From positions 35,694,163 to 35,758,162 of the forward strand of contig JAQNBH010000015.1 in the NCBI GenBank assembly GCA_028752905.1: a DNA stretch of 64,000 nucleotides, given 5' to 3'. Below, piece by piece: positions 54,947-64,000 of this stretch. The notes under the pieces are model-generated. The model was not told the origin of the DNA, did not search any database, and saw only the letters and a list, made by a program, of their open reading frames with translations. The stretch comes from Cladorhizidae sp. MBARI D1340-BT2. Its lineage: Eukaryota; Porifera; Demospongiae; Poecilosclerida; Cladorhizidae. Each line of letters begins with the position of its first letter. Positions within the stretch are counted from its first letter, which is position 1. A program made the translations under genes and the position numbers.

Positions 54947-55269
54947 TTCCGAAGCTCTTTATACTCACTGGGAGCGAAGGAGCCTGTTGAAGGGAAAACC
55001 TGCTAGTTCGTATAAAATAAGGGTCATTGACTACAGGACTTCGAATACTAAGTATACGCGTCATTGCCAAGTACACCCCCGCTATCCATGCAATGAGTTT
55101 ACCGCATTGCTAATTGACGATTAATACCTCACAAATTGTATACTCCTATAATTATATTATAATACTACAAGGTATTCTGGCAAGTGAGTGGAGAGTTGCA
55201 AATTACAAATATATGTCAAAACAAGATTTAATCTTGGTACTGCTGAGCCTGTTAACACCTCTCACAACT

Positions 55270-55490
55270 TCCCTACCCAATAAATAATAATACACTCACC
55301 CACCTCCTCCATCATTGCATCACTTACTCCACCCACACCTTTTCCCAAAAGCAATGCCACCTTTCAAATCTTAACCACTCTTCTATATTCATCCAGCCAC
55401 TGTCCTGACCCTACAATTCTGCGCATGATCCCTCTCGTACATCAACAAGAAATGTCCCATATCTTTCCCTGCCTATCACAAATGAATTCC
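55270..55490 (-). pseudogene. LINE 3'-end fragment, inverted relative to 32390-33396
   Basis: The plus strand shows CACCTCCTCCATCATTGCAT, CCACTGTCCTGACCCT and AAGAAATGTCCCATATCTTT. These are the complement of the end of the LINE at 33140-33360, including the segment for the EHFLVIC zinc motif. Confidence 0.78.
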
Positions 55491-56863
55491 TAGGATTGTT
55501 GCTATAATCTCTAGCATAGATCACATTGCTCTAGGTATTCTTCTACCACCAAAGCCGCAAGCCTGACCCTGTAAACTGATCTGTATAGCTATTTGATATT
55601 ATTTACTCATTGCTGATGATATTATAGACTCTTATTAGTGTTAGCTACTTTTATATAGATTCACACTGAGTTATGTTTGTGTTAGCCTTAACAGGCCAGC
55701 AGTATATCACGATTAAATTATGAATGCAAGGCATTGTGGCAAGTGAAGGTGTAATGAAGAGATAGACTATTACTTTAAGCATGATTTCCAATAAAACAAA
55801 AGTTTATTTCCTAGCATTGCTGCCCTAATCCCAAGCCTAGATCACATTGCTCTAAGTATTCTCCAACACCAAGTATAGCTACAGGCCTAACACCATAACT
55901 TATCTAATGTCATAAGATGAATTGCTAGGATTTTTATATATAGAAGTAGCCAAACTGCAAGACTGTGACTAGAACTTCTGCTAATAGTTGAGGGGGAATG
56001 ATCATTTCCAGCTTAGCAAGGACATTATCTGTGATTATTATTTCCAGTTTAACAAACCTGTTCATAGTCAGCTAGAGAAACATGGAGTGTAAAGCTGTAC
56101 CTGAGCCTAATAAGTTTGTCTATCGTGGACGGCTATGCATTTCCCACGTCTTTTTCTATCACTCTCTTTTTTTAACTTTCAAGTCTCATTGTTCTGCTCT
56201 TTCAGAAGCTGCTTTGACTTTTCTCTGTCTATCACCTTTTCTGAAGTCGTTTTTCTTTATCCAATCTGGCAAATAACACTTATTCATTATAGTATGGGAT
56301 TCATAAACTGTTTCAGAGACTTATCTAGAAATTGCCATGTTTTGTGTGCTGATTCGTGTTTATCCTGATTCTAATTCCAGATTTAGCCCTCATGCAGAGG
56401 CCTCCCCTCTCTCCTCTGAAGTGTTATACATAGATAGGTAATACAAGGTAACATTATTTTTTGCTCTCACACACCCACACTCGCACACACATTTCTCCTC
56501 TTTGGCCAGTGCAAGATGCAGTCATTAGTATGATAAAGACGATCTGAGCATTCATGGCAAACCACTGGGTCAGCACATTGTGCATGAGTCCTTGTTTTTA
56601 GGAAGGATTTCCCGTGAAATGAAAATGTATTCATTTTACCACAATTTAAAATCAAAGTGCATAGCTGTTAAGATTTCAGATAACTGTATTTTCAGATTTC
56701 ATTACAAAGCAAATTCATATATCTGGCTTCCATAGTAAATCCACTGCACATTGAACCAATGTTTTCTGCATAAGCAGCACAATTCTCACTTGCCCATCTC
56801 AAGCTAAATTGTTTTCATAAGTCACATTATTTAAGACATGTCAAGTTCCTATTTTTTACTGGC

Positions 56864-57050
56864 AGATGGATGGATGGATGGATGGATGGATGGATGGATG
56901 GGCGGGTTGGCGGGCAAGGCAGGTGTGCTGGCGTGTGGGTGGGCGGGTGGGCGGGCGGGTTGGCAGATGGATGGACGGAAGGATGATGGATGGATGACGG
57001 ATGGCAGGCAGGCAGACAGGTAGGCAGGCAGGCAGATAGATAGATAGATG
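56864..57050. repeat. (TGGA)n / GGCA-rich microsatellite
   Basis: Begins with nine GATG-type units and passes into GGCGGG and GGCAGGCAGA and GATAGATA units. Ser/Pro/His-rich frames across it (56827-57140) are artefacts. Confidence 0.93.
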
Positions 57051-57335
57051 GATATATACATATATATGCAATGCGTGGCAATATAAACTGTTCTGTCCAA
57101 CTCCCTGTGAGGACTCCCTTTGCTTGCCAATTAATCTCATAATATTTGATTGCTTGGATTGGTATAGCTAAAAATGTATATTGATATTCCTTATTCTAGT
57201 TCAGCAAAAATATTTGATAATGCTGATGGTGCCTAGCTTCTCTGTTACTTCTTGGTTCTACATCTCTTATCACATATCATATGTGGCAAGAATAATATAC
57301 TCTCAATGAACTCTCAGTTGACATAATAACATTAT

Positions 57336-57515
57336 AATTACCTTCCCAATAATCAACTCAAATTGTATTCACTCGACATTTCGACTAGATTACTCTAGCC
57401 TTCATCGGGATCAAAATGCTCTAGCCATCATCAAGAATTTCCTGATGAAGGCTAGAGCATCTAGTCGAAACGTCGAGTGAGTACAATTTGAAGTTTATTA
57501 TTGAGAAGGTGATTA
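57336..57515. repeat. Inverted repeat containing a hammerhead-ribozyme-like core (Penelope-type)
   Basis: Two arms (about 57336-57412 and 57438-57515) are inverted copies with a short loop. On the plus strand the right arm has CTGATGA (57442-57448), one extra A, a 7-bp stem GGCTAGA / TCTAGTC with loop GCA (57450-57466), GAAA (57467-57470) and then CGTC. This order matches the hammerhead core CUGANGA - stem II - GAAA, and hammerheads are known in Penelope-like retroelements. The left arm, on the minus strand, has CCGATGA instead of CTGATGA. The extra A before stem II departs from the standard core, and stem I is weak. Confidence 0.5.
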
Positions 57516-58117
57516 TAAGAATAATATATATGGTACATGGTGCAAAGAGTGAAGCCTGGTCAATGTTTTGTTGGAAAAGGACAGAATACATATGAGCAAA
57601 AGATCCATATATGTAATAGGTGTGGGCGTTGTTATAGTGAGAGTAATATTATGTTTGCTTTGTCTTATCTACTTATAGCCCTATGTATGAACAATGATTG
57701 CTGTATTATATATTCTGCATTACATATTTGCAAAAGGAACTGATTGGATAATGATATTCTTTTTTGTGGTCAGAAACCATAATGTTTACAACAAGAGTAC
57801 TATTCCATACTATAATATGCTAGTGATTTCAGTTAATTTCTGACTTGATAATAATGTTTAATATTAACTGAAGCCGGTTTGGTTTGTAAAACTCCCAGCA
57901 ATCCAACCAAAAAAGATTAAAATTGAAGTAACTCCGCCATTTAATTCGTAGAAGATTCAGTCTTGATAAGATTGTATATTCAATTAAGGAACTCGCATAA
58001 TCGTTACGAAATACAACAAAACCCATAGGACATTAAGTCATATAAATCATGCAGTGCACTAACACATAAGCAAAACGTGCTACTTTAATATTTATCAACT
58101 GTGAGAGTTAGATATTG

Positions 58118-58208
58118 TCATTTTCTTTCATAAGGAAGTCCTTGTGAGGATTGCTCTGTTGCAAAGACTTGGCTATGTGCTTGACATTCCTTCAGCTCCT
58201 TCTCTTCT
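58118..58208 (-). CDS. Receptor gene A, last exon: tail lacking tyrosine motifs
   Basis: Acceptor ACTTCTCCAG (58209) is conserved with gene B. The frame reads EEKELKECQAHSQVFATEQ, then SSQGLPYERK and stop, 29 codons plus the junction. YGQV of gene B is HSQV here, and the frame ends before the IEYEGVYENI segment. A remnant of it (CAATATCTAA) lies just beyond the stop. Whether an upstream micro-exon is used is unclear, since its copy (about 58270-58310) carries a 4-nt difference. The tail probably does not recruit the same SH2 proteins. Confidence 0.6.
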
Positions 58209-58350
58209 CTGGAGAAGTAAAAGTATCATGACATTGATTGACATTTACCTAACATTTGCTATTTACATTTTCATGGACTGACAGCTCCCCACTCCTGCTG
58301 GCTAAAGAGGAAATTACATTATTATGTGGTAAATTTGATGTTATTCTTAC

Positions 58351-58444
58351 CTATTGTATTTCCTATGACAATAGAATGCCAGTGCCAGGAAGATTGAGTA
58401 TAAAACAACAGTTGAGATAAAGACAACAGCCGCAGTGATAGCAA
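58351..58444 (-). CDS. Receptor gene A, transmembrane exon
   Basis: Reads AITAAVVFISTVVLYSIFLA then LAFYCHRKYN, a single hydrophobic helix; acceptor ATATAG (58445), donor AG|GTAAGA (58350). Three codons shorter than the gene B exon with phase kept, which is evidence of selection on the frame after duplication. Ends in CHR like its paralogue. Confidence 0.83.
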
Positions 58445-59640
58445 CTATATATACACACATAGACATTGAATTCCATTATGTATACAGGATAGTATAGTCA
58501 ACATTTCCACAAATACTGTATATGTAGAGAGAGAGTGAATCATACATATAAGGATATTAGTTGCAGTAGATGTTACAAACTTCTTCACAAATGGGCGTGG
58601 CTTAAACATGGATGTGGGTTTTAAACGTATATTATGATGATATCTCTGTCTCTTTGGCTACATACAACCAGCGACAAGTGTATATTATGCTACTTCAAGC
58701 TGCTGCCTATTTATTTTCAATGAAAAATGAAGTATAGAGCATTCTGCTACTTAGCTGTGTATACTGTGACCTTTTCCCGAGTACTGGATCTACGGCTTAA
58801 TCTATGAAGCACACCAAATTTGCATCATCAAACACAGTAATCATGTTGTTGAAAACCAGGCAATCTGCTCAAAATGTCAAACATTCAAATCTAAACAAAA
58901 AAAAAGTAGGTAAATGAATACAACATTGGGACCAGTAAGTATTGTTTGAGCAAGTGAGATGTCTATCAACTCAAAAGTGCAGAGTAATGACTTGGCAAGA
59001 GAAGCCATTGTCACAAATACATTGCAATTGCTGTGTATATATGACTTTGTGAATTTAAGCCAAATTTGCTTATAAGCAAATATGAAAATAGTTAGTGTAT
59101 GAAAATGTAAAAGCATTGAGAATGAGCTCAACTCCAATGCTACTTACAAAGCTATAAGGACAATAAGGTGCCAAAACTGATTTTGATGTAGGACTGGTCT
59201 GAAAAAAGCTACCACCACAAACTAAAAAGTACATCAGGGTACCTTCTGTCTTTCCTCCTTCTGCATACACATTTTCGACGCCAACTAGCTTATTTCTATC
59301 TGTTAGAAAAATAATTCTAAATGAGAAGCTCCATAAACTACTGCATTCATGGAATAGAAATATGAGTGTGTGTGAATTTCCATTTATTTGCCATAACAAC
59401 TTAAACTGACTATAGTCTATTTGCATTCACTTTGCTGCTGGAAGTAAGTCATTAAAAAATTAGTATTGAGAAAGTGATTTGGACCAGAGAGCCATAAGGG
59501 TTTGTATATGGCTGAACTGAAAACTAGAGTTTGAAAAGGATGTGAAAATTGGGGAGGAAACTTGAGTCAACTAGCAGATAAGTCCTAACCAAACAGCCAG
59601 AGGAAGCCAGAAGAGTGTTTTGTCCTGAAACAATATCTCG
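58445..59640. other. Gene A intron, nothing coding recognised
   Basis: AT-rich DNA. Minus-strand open frames at 58877-59137 and 59070-59426 show no recognisable domain. Confidence 0.45.
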
Positions 59641-61395
59641 CCAAATTTGATGACACTAAGCTAACCTGAGTTTAACTCTCAAGATGGATTCCTACTTGTA
59701 GACAGCCAATACTTGCTGAGTGGCGTCTCGCATAAAATACAAGTCAAACTGTCGATCTGGCTGTTGTGGATAAACTGGCCTTCTGTTTAAGGGCTGCTTG
59801 AAGCCAAAGATAATGCACTAGGGCAAGCAACTGAGAAGTATGCAGTATGAAAGTCGTGCATACCATAACGTTGTCATGGGAGATTTGGAATCTGCTAAGA
59901 ATTGCATGCCTGCAAGAAGATGATGGAAAGGTGGGTTATAGCATATACCAGCAGAGCATTAACCACGCCAGAATACCATAACTGTGTGACCAAATGGGCT
60001 GTTCTCATGTATATTCAGCAGTAGAGGTCATACCTCCTGGCAAAACAGGATCATGGTTTCTTTATCTGGATCTGGAATATGACAACTAGCTCAGTGCTCA
60101 AAGATGTTGCAAAAGTATGATTTTAATATCGCCTATGAACCTGTCCATAAACACCAAAATGCATATGTACTGTGTCAGAGACCATGTGGACAATGTGGGA
60201 GAGAGAGAGAATATTCAGTGTTGGTAGTGACAGAGGGAAAATTATGTAAGTCTCCAAGTGAACTCTGTACACAGCAACTTATGCATGTCCTAGTACAGCT
60301 TTATGAAGAAGCATAGATGACATCCCAGAAGCTAAGGAGCTACTTGTGAACATCTAAACATCTATTGTTTGTGAAGCAAGGAGTATTCTGAAAGCAGTAT
60401 GAAGATGTTAGAGGGACCCCCACCTGGCTTCAATTAGTAGTTTCATGTTTTTAATAAATGGGACGTCATCTATAATTATTGTGAGGTTATCTTGATGCTG
60501 AAAAGACATGAGCGAAAGTAAAGGTGAGATTTTAGTGCCTAGGGATGCAGTATGATATCGCAAACTGGTTTTCGAATTGAACATGTGCTGCATTGAAGAT
60601 AACACCCCCAAAGGAATTGTGCCACTTCTGAGGCGGGATATCCAGTGCAGGTCGTAGCAGTGGATATCATGGGCCCCTTCACTGAGAGCAAATCTGTAAA
60701 TAATTATGTATTGGTAGCAGATTACTTTTATGAAGTGAATTGAATCAGAAAAGTACCAAAGTTTGAAGAAAGCTATCTTTTGCAGGTCCTCAAACCCTCG
60801 ATCAATTACATTTAGATCAGAGTAGATAATTTGAATCTGATCTGAAGTATTATATGAAATATATAAATTATTCCAGATATTTAAAAAAAGCAGGGACAAC
60901 TTCCTATCACATATTGATGGCCTGGTGGGAATGTTCAATTAGCCTAGACATGTTTGTCACGACCACCCAAAAAGCCTTTGGATTTGGAAGACCAACTATC
61001 AAATGTGTTCATGATTTAAAATAACATTCTCATCTAGATATATTTCTTATGGGATGGGTGAACATGACAAACTTCCTGCATTCTCTTCTATGCCCTTCAG
61101 ATGAAGAAAGGGTTGGAAAGGCATAACAAATTGTTTAATAACAGCTTGCTGCATGACACAAACATCACAAGATATTATGACAAAGGCATTCATAGAAAAC
61201 CATTGGATGGTGTCATGGGTTGGCTATATGCTACAGTTCACCCATTTGGGAAATTGAGGATTGTTCATCATTAATTTTTTGGACTGGTCATTCAAGGTGA
61301 TGGAATAACTGACTAGTCAGAGGTCTCAGAAAGAAAAGGAAAATCCACAAGGTATTTCAATCAATTGAAACTGTGTTCTCCAGGAACAAGAATTG
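59640..61395 (+). pseudogene. Ty3/gypsy relic, RNase H then integrase (standard order)
   Basis: Broken frames carry RNase H signs (AYTSRALTTPEYHNCVTK at about 59940; LQKYDFNIAYEPVHKHQNAY and RPCGQCGRERE at 60104-60215). Integrase pieces follow: QVVAVDIMGPFTESKSVNNY (about 60655, first catalytic Asp) and YVLVAADYFMKW. The C-terminal end reads GWLYATVHPFGKLRIVHH (about 61215) and QLKLCSPGTRI (about 61362). RNase H before integrase is the ordinary Ty3/gypsy order. No LTR was recognised. Decay is heavy, so the left limit is uncertain. Confidence 0.72.
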
Positions 61396-62420
61396 AGCAT
61401 GATTGCCGGAAAACAGTGAATTCCTCAAATATATTACCTTCAAATCATACCTACCAATTTTGGAGTAGACATGGAAAAAATCGATTATGGGAGCCAGGCA
61501 AATGACAAACTCGATGAACCTCAAAAGTTTCGATATCCTATTCATGCGAGACAAAATCCAGACCGAGTTGTGCCCAAAATAGTCTTACTATTCGAGACTA
61601 ACTTTTATGACAGAGGCATTAGTGTAACTACCCATGTAACAATTGTTGATGTTCTTCGCCTTGCATGGATCTATATTTTACTTACAGATTTCCATACAAG
61701 GACATATTGGACAGTGATCTTTTCTGACCAATAACAGATTGTTGTATTTCCCAGAATAGACTGAATTAGAACATTCCTTCGATTGGACTATGCACAAATT
61801 ACTATCTCGAACAAAATAATATGTGCCCTTGATTGGACCAGGGCAACATCAGGAATTATAAAAGCTACAGAGAAAATGCTATTTGGAGTGTGTGAAGAAA
61901 GATTGGCAAACCGTTACCAGTGAAGTGATAATCAATCCTTCAAAAGATGAAGTAATTTTATTCGAGACAGATAAGTCACACTGATAACAGCATTCATCAC
62001 TTAAAGCCTGTACAAGTAGCAGAAAGTGCTGCAAGAAACATTGCCAGCAAGTTGGTCAAATTCCATAGATGAGAGGTGGGAAAGACTAATAACAATCCAT
62101 TCACAAGTGACGAAATGATGAAGAGAACACAATATCAAGAACATAAATACAGTAATTGTTATCTGTTTAAGATTGGGTGACTCGTGCAACTATTGTGCAC
62201 AAGCCAGTTAGCTATATTTAGAGCATGCCATTGATGAAGCTCGAATAGTATGCAGAGCTAGGCAGCTCATGATAAAATCAACTGCACATTTTCTCATCGA
62301 GTAAGTTTCACTAGCTAGTTATAGAAACTTATCACTGGTTACTATAGCTACTATAAGTGGTATGGAAATATTCACCCTGGCAATATTTATATTTACTAAA
62401 GCAAGGTGTTCCCTCTGAGC
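61396..62420. other. Gene A intron, nothing recognised
   Basis: AT-rich; likely includes the decayed end of the gypsy relic. No gene is supported. Confidence 0.45.
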
Positions 62421-62503
62421 TGTGTGTGTGTGTGTGTGTATGCTGTGTAGGTTTATGTATTTATCTGAGTGTGTGTGTGTGTGTCTGTGTGTGTGTGTGT
62501 GTA
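62421..62503. repeat. (GT)n microsatellite
   Basis: Two GTGTGT tracts separated by TATGCTGTGTAGG text. It starts the single intronic block that is triplicated in gene B. Confidence 0.92.
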
Positions 62504-62834
62504 CATAAGTGTACTTTACTCTACTTAACGTCAAGACCAAACAAATCAATCTAACACATCACATATCTGAACTAACCTGTAGACCTATGCTCTTCAATGC
62601 AGTACTAGGAGCACTAGAGATGGCTATAGCTACTAATAGCAGCTGCAGCTACAAGACTCTTACAAGCCTATTTTTATCTAAAGTAAGGCCAAAAATGAAC
62701 TTACATGACTAGCTACTATCTGCATTAGATAAATAGGCTGCTTCATTACAGTATGCATTAACCTAATTATATTTAAGGCACTTAATTAATTCTTTTTTCA
62801 GTTAATTACATGAACTATGACATTTAATCCTCAC

Positions 62835-63176
62835 CAAGAAAGGTAGATTTCGTAGAAGCACAGCGAGTAACCACAATGATAATTATTACTGACATGCTTG
62901 TAAGTGAGGATCTCTGTCCCATGATGATCTCTCCCTCAATCTCAGCTTGTGCTGCCACCTGAAACTGGTACTCCACACCAGTAGTCAGGCCAGTGATGTC
63001 CACAGAGTTCTCAGTGCTATTCACTATTATGATAGACTCTGCTGTTTGTCTCTTTCTGTTCCCTACTAGACTGTAAATTACCATGTATTGTGTGATTTTA
63101 TTGATTAGTAGTCTATCCCATGAAATTCTAACAGAAGTATCAGTCAGAACTGTAACTACCACATTAGTCACCATTG
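62835..63176 (-). CDS. Receptor gene A, membrane-proximal FNIII exon
   Basis: 342 nt, phase 1-1, acceptor GTTCTGCAG (63177), donor G|GTGAGG (62834), the same length as in gene B. Reads VVVTVLTDTSVRISWDRLL, ITQYMVIYSLVGNRKRQTAE and ITGLTTGVEYQFQVAAQAE, a FNIII domain, then a stalk with a hydrophobic IIIIVV stretch and CASTKSTFL. The spliced codon to the TM exon is GTT. Confidence 0.9.
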
Positions 63177-63388
63177 CTGCAGAACAGAGAAGAGTGAGTG
63201 GACAAAGCACATTATGAATGGGTCAAGCAATACTTATACACAGTAGATTATAATGCTGAAGCTTCCTTGACATCTAGTCAGGTGCATTTCATTACATTTT
63301 CAGTTGAAAAAGTTGGACATACATTCAGTATATGACTCATTACCAAACTAATTTACACTGCAAGTAACATGTTACTATCTGCACTCAC

Positions 63389-63685
63389 AGGGCTCTGTGA
63401 GAGTAATAAAGACATTGCTGAACTGTGTTGATGGTCCAGGTCCTATCTGAGTGTGAGCAATGATTATGATGTTGGAGATGGTAGTCTGTGGTTCCAGGTT
63501 TGATATGGTATACGTTTGGGGATCAGAGGTGACATTCACACTGGCAGTGCGAGAGGAGCTGCCATTCACTGTGTACATGATGTCGTAGCTATTAAGGACT
63601 CCATTGAACATTTGAGGAGGACTCCAGGACAGTGTTAGAGAGTAAAACTTCGCATAGCCTGTCAGACCTAACACAGCACCTGGCA
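63389..63685 (-). CDS. Receptor gene A, preceding FNIII exon
   Basis: 297 nt, phase 1-1, acceptor AATGTAG (63686), donor T|GTGAGT (63388). Reads PGAVLGLTGYAKFYSLTLSW, SPPQMFNGVLNSYDIMYTV and TTISNIIIIAHTQIGPGPST. Three codons longer than the gene B counterpart through a loop insertion (TASVNVTSDPQ). The next FNIII exon expected about 60 bp upstream is not found in the last 315 bp, so the intron is longer here. Confidence 0.9.
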
Positions 63686-64000
63686 CTACATTTAAAAAAA
63701 GTAAACTTAAATGGCATTGCCTAATGGATAATTAATTAGCTAATTCTAATGCACTTCTGCAACATTGTGAACTTTGGCTTTGGTTAATAATTATCTATTT
63801 CTTGTTTGTTTCTTTCTCTATTTCAACACACACAAGAATAAAATTGTTTTTATTTTAAATCAGCAGGAGTACCCGCTATCTGGGTGGGACATTTCTAACC
63901 CACTTCCCTTTAATCCACCCTAATTTACAAATTTCCACCTCAGTGCCAACCCTGTATCTACCCTAATTTGGCCACTATGGTAATTTTTGTTTCAGTGCCA
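63686..64000. other. Gene A intron to window end
   Basis: AT-rich DNA with no FNIII or other coding sequence recognised. Confidence 0.55.

Larger units (their letters stand above)
54947..58117. other. Intergenic region between genes B and A
   Basis: Contains a LINE scrap (55270-55490), a roughly duplicated segment with TAGATCACATTGCTCTA (55520 and 55840), a TGGA/GGCA-rich microsatellite (56864-57050) and a hammerhead-like inverted repeat (57336-57515). The promoter of gene B should be at the left of this region; no clear core element is seen beyond TATAAA at 54962. Confidence 0.55.
58118..63685 (-). other. Gene A: Ig/FNIII receptor gene, 3' part only
   Basis: Gene-level entry. Two FNIII exons (63389-63685, 62835-63176), transmembrane exon (58351-58444) and tail (58118-58208) are in the same order, phase and spacing logic as gene B. 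The 5' exons lie beyond position 64000. The FNIII-4/FNIII-5 intron is only 212 bp. The FNIII-5/TM intron (4.4 kb) holds a standard-order gypsy relic, while gene B's carries an integrase-first gypsy relic, so these insertions came after the duplication. Confidence 0.75.

Noticed and set aside
56827..57140. His/Pro/Ser-rich open frames
   Set aside because: Low-complexity translation of TGGA and GGCA microsatellite units.
1..64000. tRNA, rRNA and bacterial-type operon features
   Set aside because: No T-loop consensus, rRNA-like or ribosome-binding-site patterns were recognised; all supported genes are spliced or transposon-derived.

Overview
The window is eukaryotic: coding sequence is split into short exons with GT..AG introns, there are no operons, and most of the DNA is transposable elements, minisatellites and microsatellites. 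The only host genes I can support are pieces of a tandem family of membrane receptors built from an Ig-like domain, fibronectin type III (FNIII) domains, one transmembrane helix and a short tail. This architecture, the very short introns (55-90 bp) and the transposon mix point to an early-branching invertebrate. A demosponge is my best guess, but it is an inference.

Three receptor genes lie head-to-tail on the minus strand. Gene C (left) has a signal-peptide exon at 18353-18428 and an Ig-like exon at 5742-6056, and runs off the left edge. Gene B is complete from signal peptide (54871-54946) through Ig-like exon (50975-51292), five one-domain FNIII exons (46595-45260 and 42122-41781), a transmembrane exon (37041-36939), a 42-nt exon and a tail exon ending at 36670. 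Gene A (right) shows its last two FNIII exons (63685-62835), transmembrane exon (58444-58351) and tail (58208-58118), and runs off the right edge. Ectodomain exons are phase 1-1 with lengths divisible by three, and phases agree at every FNIII-to-FNIII, FNIII-to-TM and TM-to-tail junction. Gene B's tail has four tyrosine motifs, including an ITIM-like and a Grb2-like motif. Gene A's tail has lost them, so the pair may signal differently.

The genes arose by segmental duplication: 1-6480 matches 47820-51700, and 58118-63685 matches 36670-45547. The copies differ by datable events. A piggyBac-like element sits at TTAA in gene C with an empty TTAA site in gene B; a Tigger/pogo insertion is shared and decayed differently in each; different minisatellites have expanded in each copy.

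Mobile elements, left to right: piggyBac-like (4255-5677); Tigger (6433-7670); two hAT elements (7898-9925, 10357-12384); a CsRn1-like Ty3/gypsy element (13220-17028); piggyBac-like (17029-17916); a gypsy RT fragment (18600-19065); a pogo-like transposase gene with intron and PHD-like C-terminus (19418-21819); a LINE interrupted by a gypsy LTR (22172-24530); a Merlin/ISXO2-like fragment; another hAT; a gypsy RT-RNaseH-LTR end; a foldback element (28578-29860); two other LINE types (32390-33396, 34500-35340); a gypsy element with integrase upstream of RT (37640-40210); a tyrosine recombinase relic (43990-44850); hAT and LINE scraps near 54-55.5 kb; a hammerhead-ribozyme-like inverted repeat (57336-57515); and a standard-order gypsy relic (59900-61390). 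No tRNA, rRNA or CRISPR was recognised.
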